Of a stretch of DNA of 6,199 nt, positions 5,585-6,199 are shown in pieces. Below the pieces are notes generated by a model. That model searched no databases. It was not told where the DNA came from and worked only from the letters and a program-made list of their open reading frames with translations. This DNA is from Pseudobdellovibrionaceae bacterium. GTDB taxonomy: Bacteria; Bdellovibrionota; Bdellovibrionia; Bdellovibrionales; JAMPXM01. The stretch is from NCBI GenBank assembly GCA_913774795.1, contig CAJYIL010000204.1, positions 1-6,199 of the forward strand. The letters are read 5' to 3'. Positions within the stretch are counted from its first letter, which is position 1. The number at the start of each line of letters is the position of its first letter. The translations under genes and the position numbers were made by a program.

Positions 5585-5734
5585 ATGATGAAGTTTACCC
5601 TTATGATCGCATTTCTGATGGCTGCTGCGTTCACTGCAACTTCGCACGCAAGCGAAACCGAAATCTTGAAGGCGCACAAATGCCCGAAAGGCCAGCACTG
5701 GGACAGCGGCATGAAAATGTGCATGCCTAATTAA
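5585..5734 (+). CDS. 49-residue secreted Cys/His/Met-rich peptide, candidate periplasmic metal-binding protein
   Basis: The start at ATG 5585 is supported by AGGAGA (5575-5580), the clearest ribosome-binding site in this operon; a second ATG follows at 5588. Residues 1-22 are a Sec signal peptide (ends SHA), leaving a mature peptide of about 27 residues. The mature part holds H31, C33, H38, M43, M45, C46 and M47 in the pattern CPKGQHWDSGMKMCMP. Two cysteines with a CPxG-x-x-W start could form a disulfide or, with the Met and His side chains, bind copper. The peptide lies 37 bp after the second cytochrome gene and 26 bp before the CueR-like gene, consistent with co-transcription. I do not recognise a named family. 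A small periplasmic copper chaperone or sponge is an inference from composition and position. Confidence 0.72.
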   Translation: MMKFTLMIAFLMAAAFTATSHASETEILKAHKCPKGQHWDSGMKMCMPN

Positions 5735-5760
5735 TTGAACTGCAAGTCAGGGGAACGAAC

Positions 5761-6147
5761 ATGAACATTGGCGAAGCTGCAGAAGCGTCGGGCGTGAGCG
5801 CGAAAATGATTCGGCATTACGAATCTATCGGTCTCATACCGAAAGCGTCCCGTTCGCTCTCCGGTTACCGGACTTACCAAGAATCAGACATCCATACGCT
5901 TGGGTTTGTTCGTCGCGCCCGTCGACTCGGCTTTTCTATGAAAGAGATCAAGAAGCTCGTCGGGCTTTGGCGCAATAAGGCCCGTAAAAGCGCCGACGTG
6001 AAAGCAGTTGTCGACGTGCAGATCGAATCGCTCGAGCAGAAGATCACTGAACTCGAGGCAATGAAAGCCGCGCTCAAAGAGCTGGCAAGACGCTGTCACG
6101 GAGACTCTCGTCCTGACTGTCCAATTCTGGAAGGTCTCGCGACTTAA
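5761..6147 (+). CDS. cueR: CueR/HmrR-type Cu(I)-sensing MerR-family regulator
   Basis: This 128-residue protein starts at ATG 5761 with AGGGG (5749-5753) 7 bases upstream. The N terminus is a MerR winged helix-turn-helix (MNIGEAAEASGVSAKMIRHY, then GLIPKASRSLSGYRTY and FVRRARRLGFSMKEIKKLV). A long dimerisation helix spans about 80-111. The metal loop C112-HGDSRPD-C120 followed by PIL is the Cu(I)-binding loop of CueR, with the two cysteines at the same numbers as in E. coli CueR. S77, the residue that separates monovalent-metal sensors from Zn/Hg sensors, is also present. It should bind its operator constitutively and activate transcription when Cu(I), Ag(I) or Au(I) is bound. The only matching operator in the window is 3.3 kb upstream at 2453-2483, so the gene probably sits at the end of the operon it activates. 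No separate promoter is evident in the 26-bp gap before it. Confidence 0.93.
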   Translation: MNIGEAAEASGVSAKMIRHYESIGLIPKASRSLSGYRTYQESDIHTLGFVRRARRLGFSMKEIKKLVGLWRNKARKSADVKAVVDVQIESLEQKITELEAMKAALKELARRCHGDSRPDCPILEGLAT

Positions 6148-6199
6148 CCGATTGTAGATCTGGAACGCAGGGTGGCCCGTACAGATTCAGTTGCAGGGT

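Noticed and set aside
6144..6199. Possible minus-strand gene entering from the right edge, with a stop complementary to 6144-6146
   Set aside because: Only ~17 residues are visible, with no recognisable motif; it could equally be noncoding. Nothing else can be identified in 6148-6199.
6167..6199. Direct repeat GCAGGGT at 6167-6173 and 6193-6199
   Set aside because: Seven bases, two copies, at the window edge; compatible with chance.

Overview
The window is a gene-dense stretch, about 50% GC by eye, from a Gram-negative bacterium. All genes lie on the + strand, spaced 0-40 bp apart or overlapping, apart from one 98-bp promoter-bearing gap. Evidence for a Gram-negative host is the set of Sec-exported c-type cytochromes, a CopB-like outer-membrane barrel and a proteobacterial CueR/HmrR regulator. 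GTG and TTG starts are used. A bacterium related to Bdellovibrionota or another proteobacterial lineage would fit, but this is an impression; no marker gene fixes the taxonomy.

Region 1 (1-2405) looks like one transcript entering from the left. It holds the C-terminal part of a SorA-type sulfite:cytochrome c oxidoreductase, a dihaem cytochrome that joins a SorB-like domain to a second c551-like domain, a three-helix DUF202/YidH membrane protein, and an iron-sulfur uracil-DNA glycosylase whose ATG overlaps the preceding stop codon (TGATG). The first two genes form a periplasmic sulfite-oxidation module; the last two are probably passengers.

Region 2 (2406-2503) is the only real intergenic gap. 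It carries a near-textbook CueR/MerR-type copper promoter: -35 TTGACC, a 19-bp spacer containing the dyad TCCCAC-c-GTGGGA, and -10 TAGACT. The Shine-Dalgarno of the next gene sits almost at the predicted transcript 5' end.

Region 3 (2504-6147) reads as a copper-response operon controlled by that promoter. It encodes: (i) a 718-residue protein fusing a CopA-type multicopper oxidase to a CopB-like outer-membrane beta-barrel; (ii) a haem-binding-domain cytochrome c starting at a TTG inside the previous gene; (iii) a second small monohaem cytochrome; (iv) a 49-residue secreted peptide rich in Cys, His and Met; and (v) a CueR-like Cu(I) sensor with Ser77, Cys112 and Cys120. The probable logic is that cytosolic Cu(I) activates CueR, which switches on the operon. 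The membrane-tethered oxidase then handles Cu(I) at the outer membrane, and the cytochromes and small peptide supply electron transfer and/or copper binding. The combination of the oxidase-barrel fusion with two cytochromes and a mini metal-binding peptide is the most interesting part of the window.

The last 52 bases (6148-6199) hold nothing I can identify.
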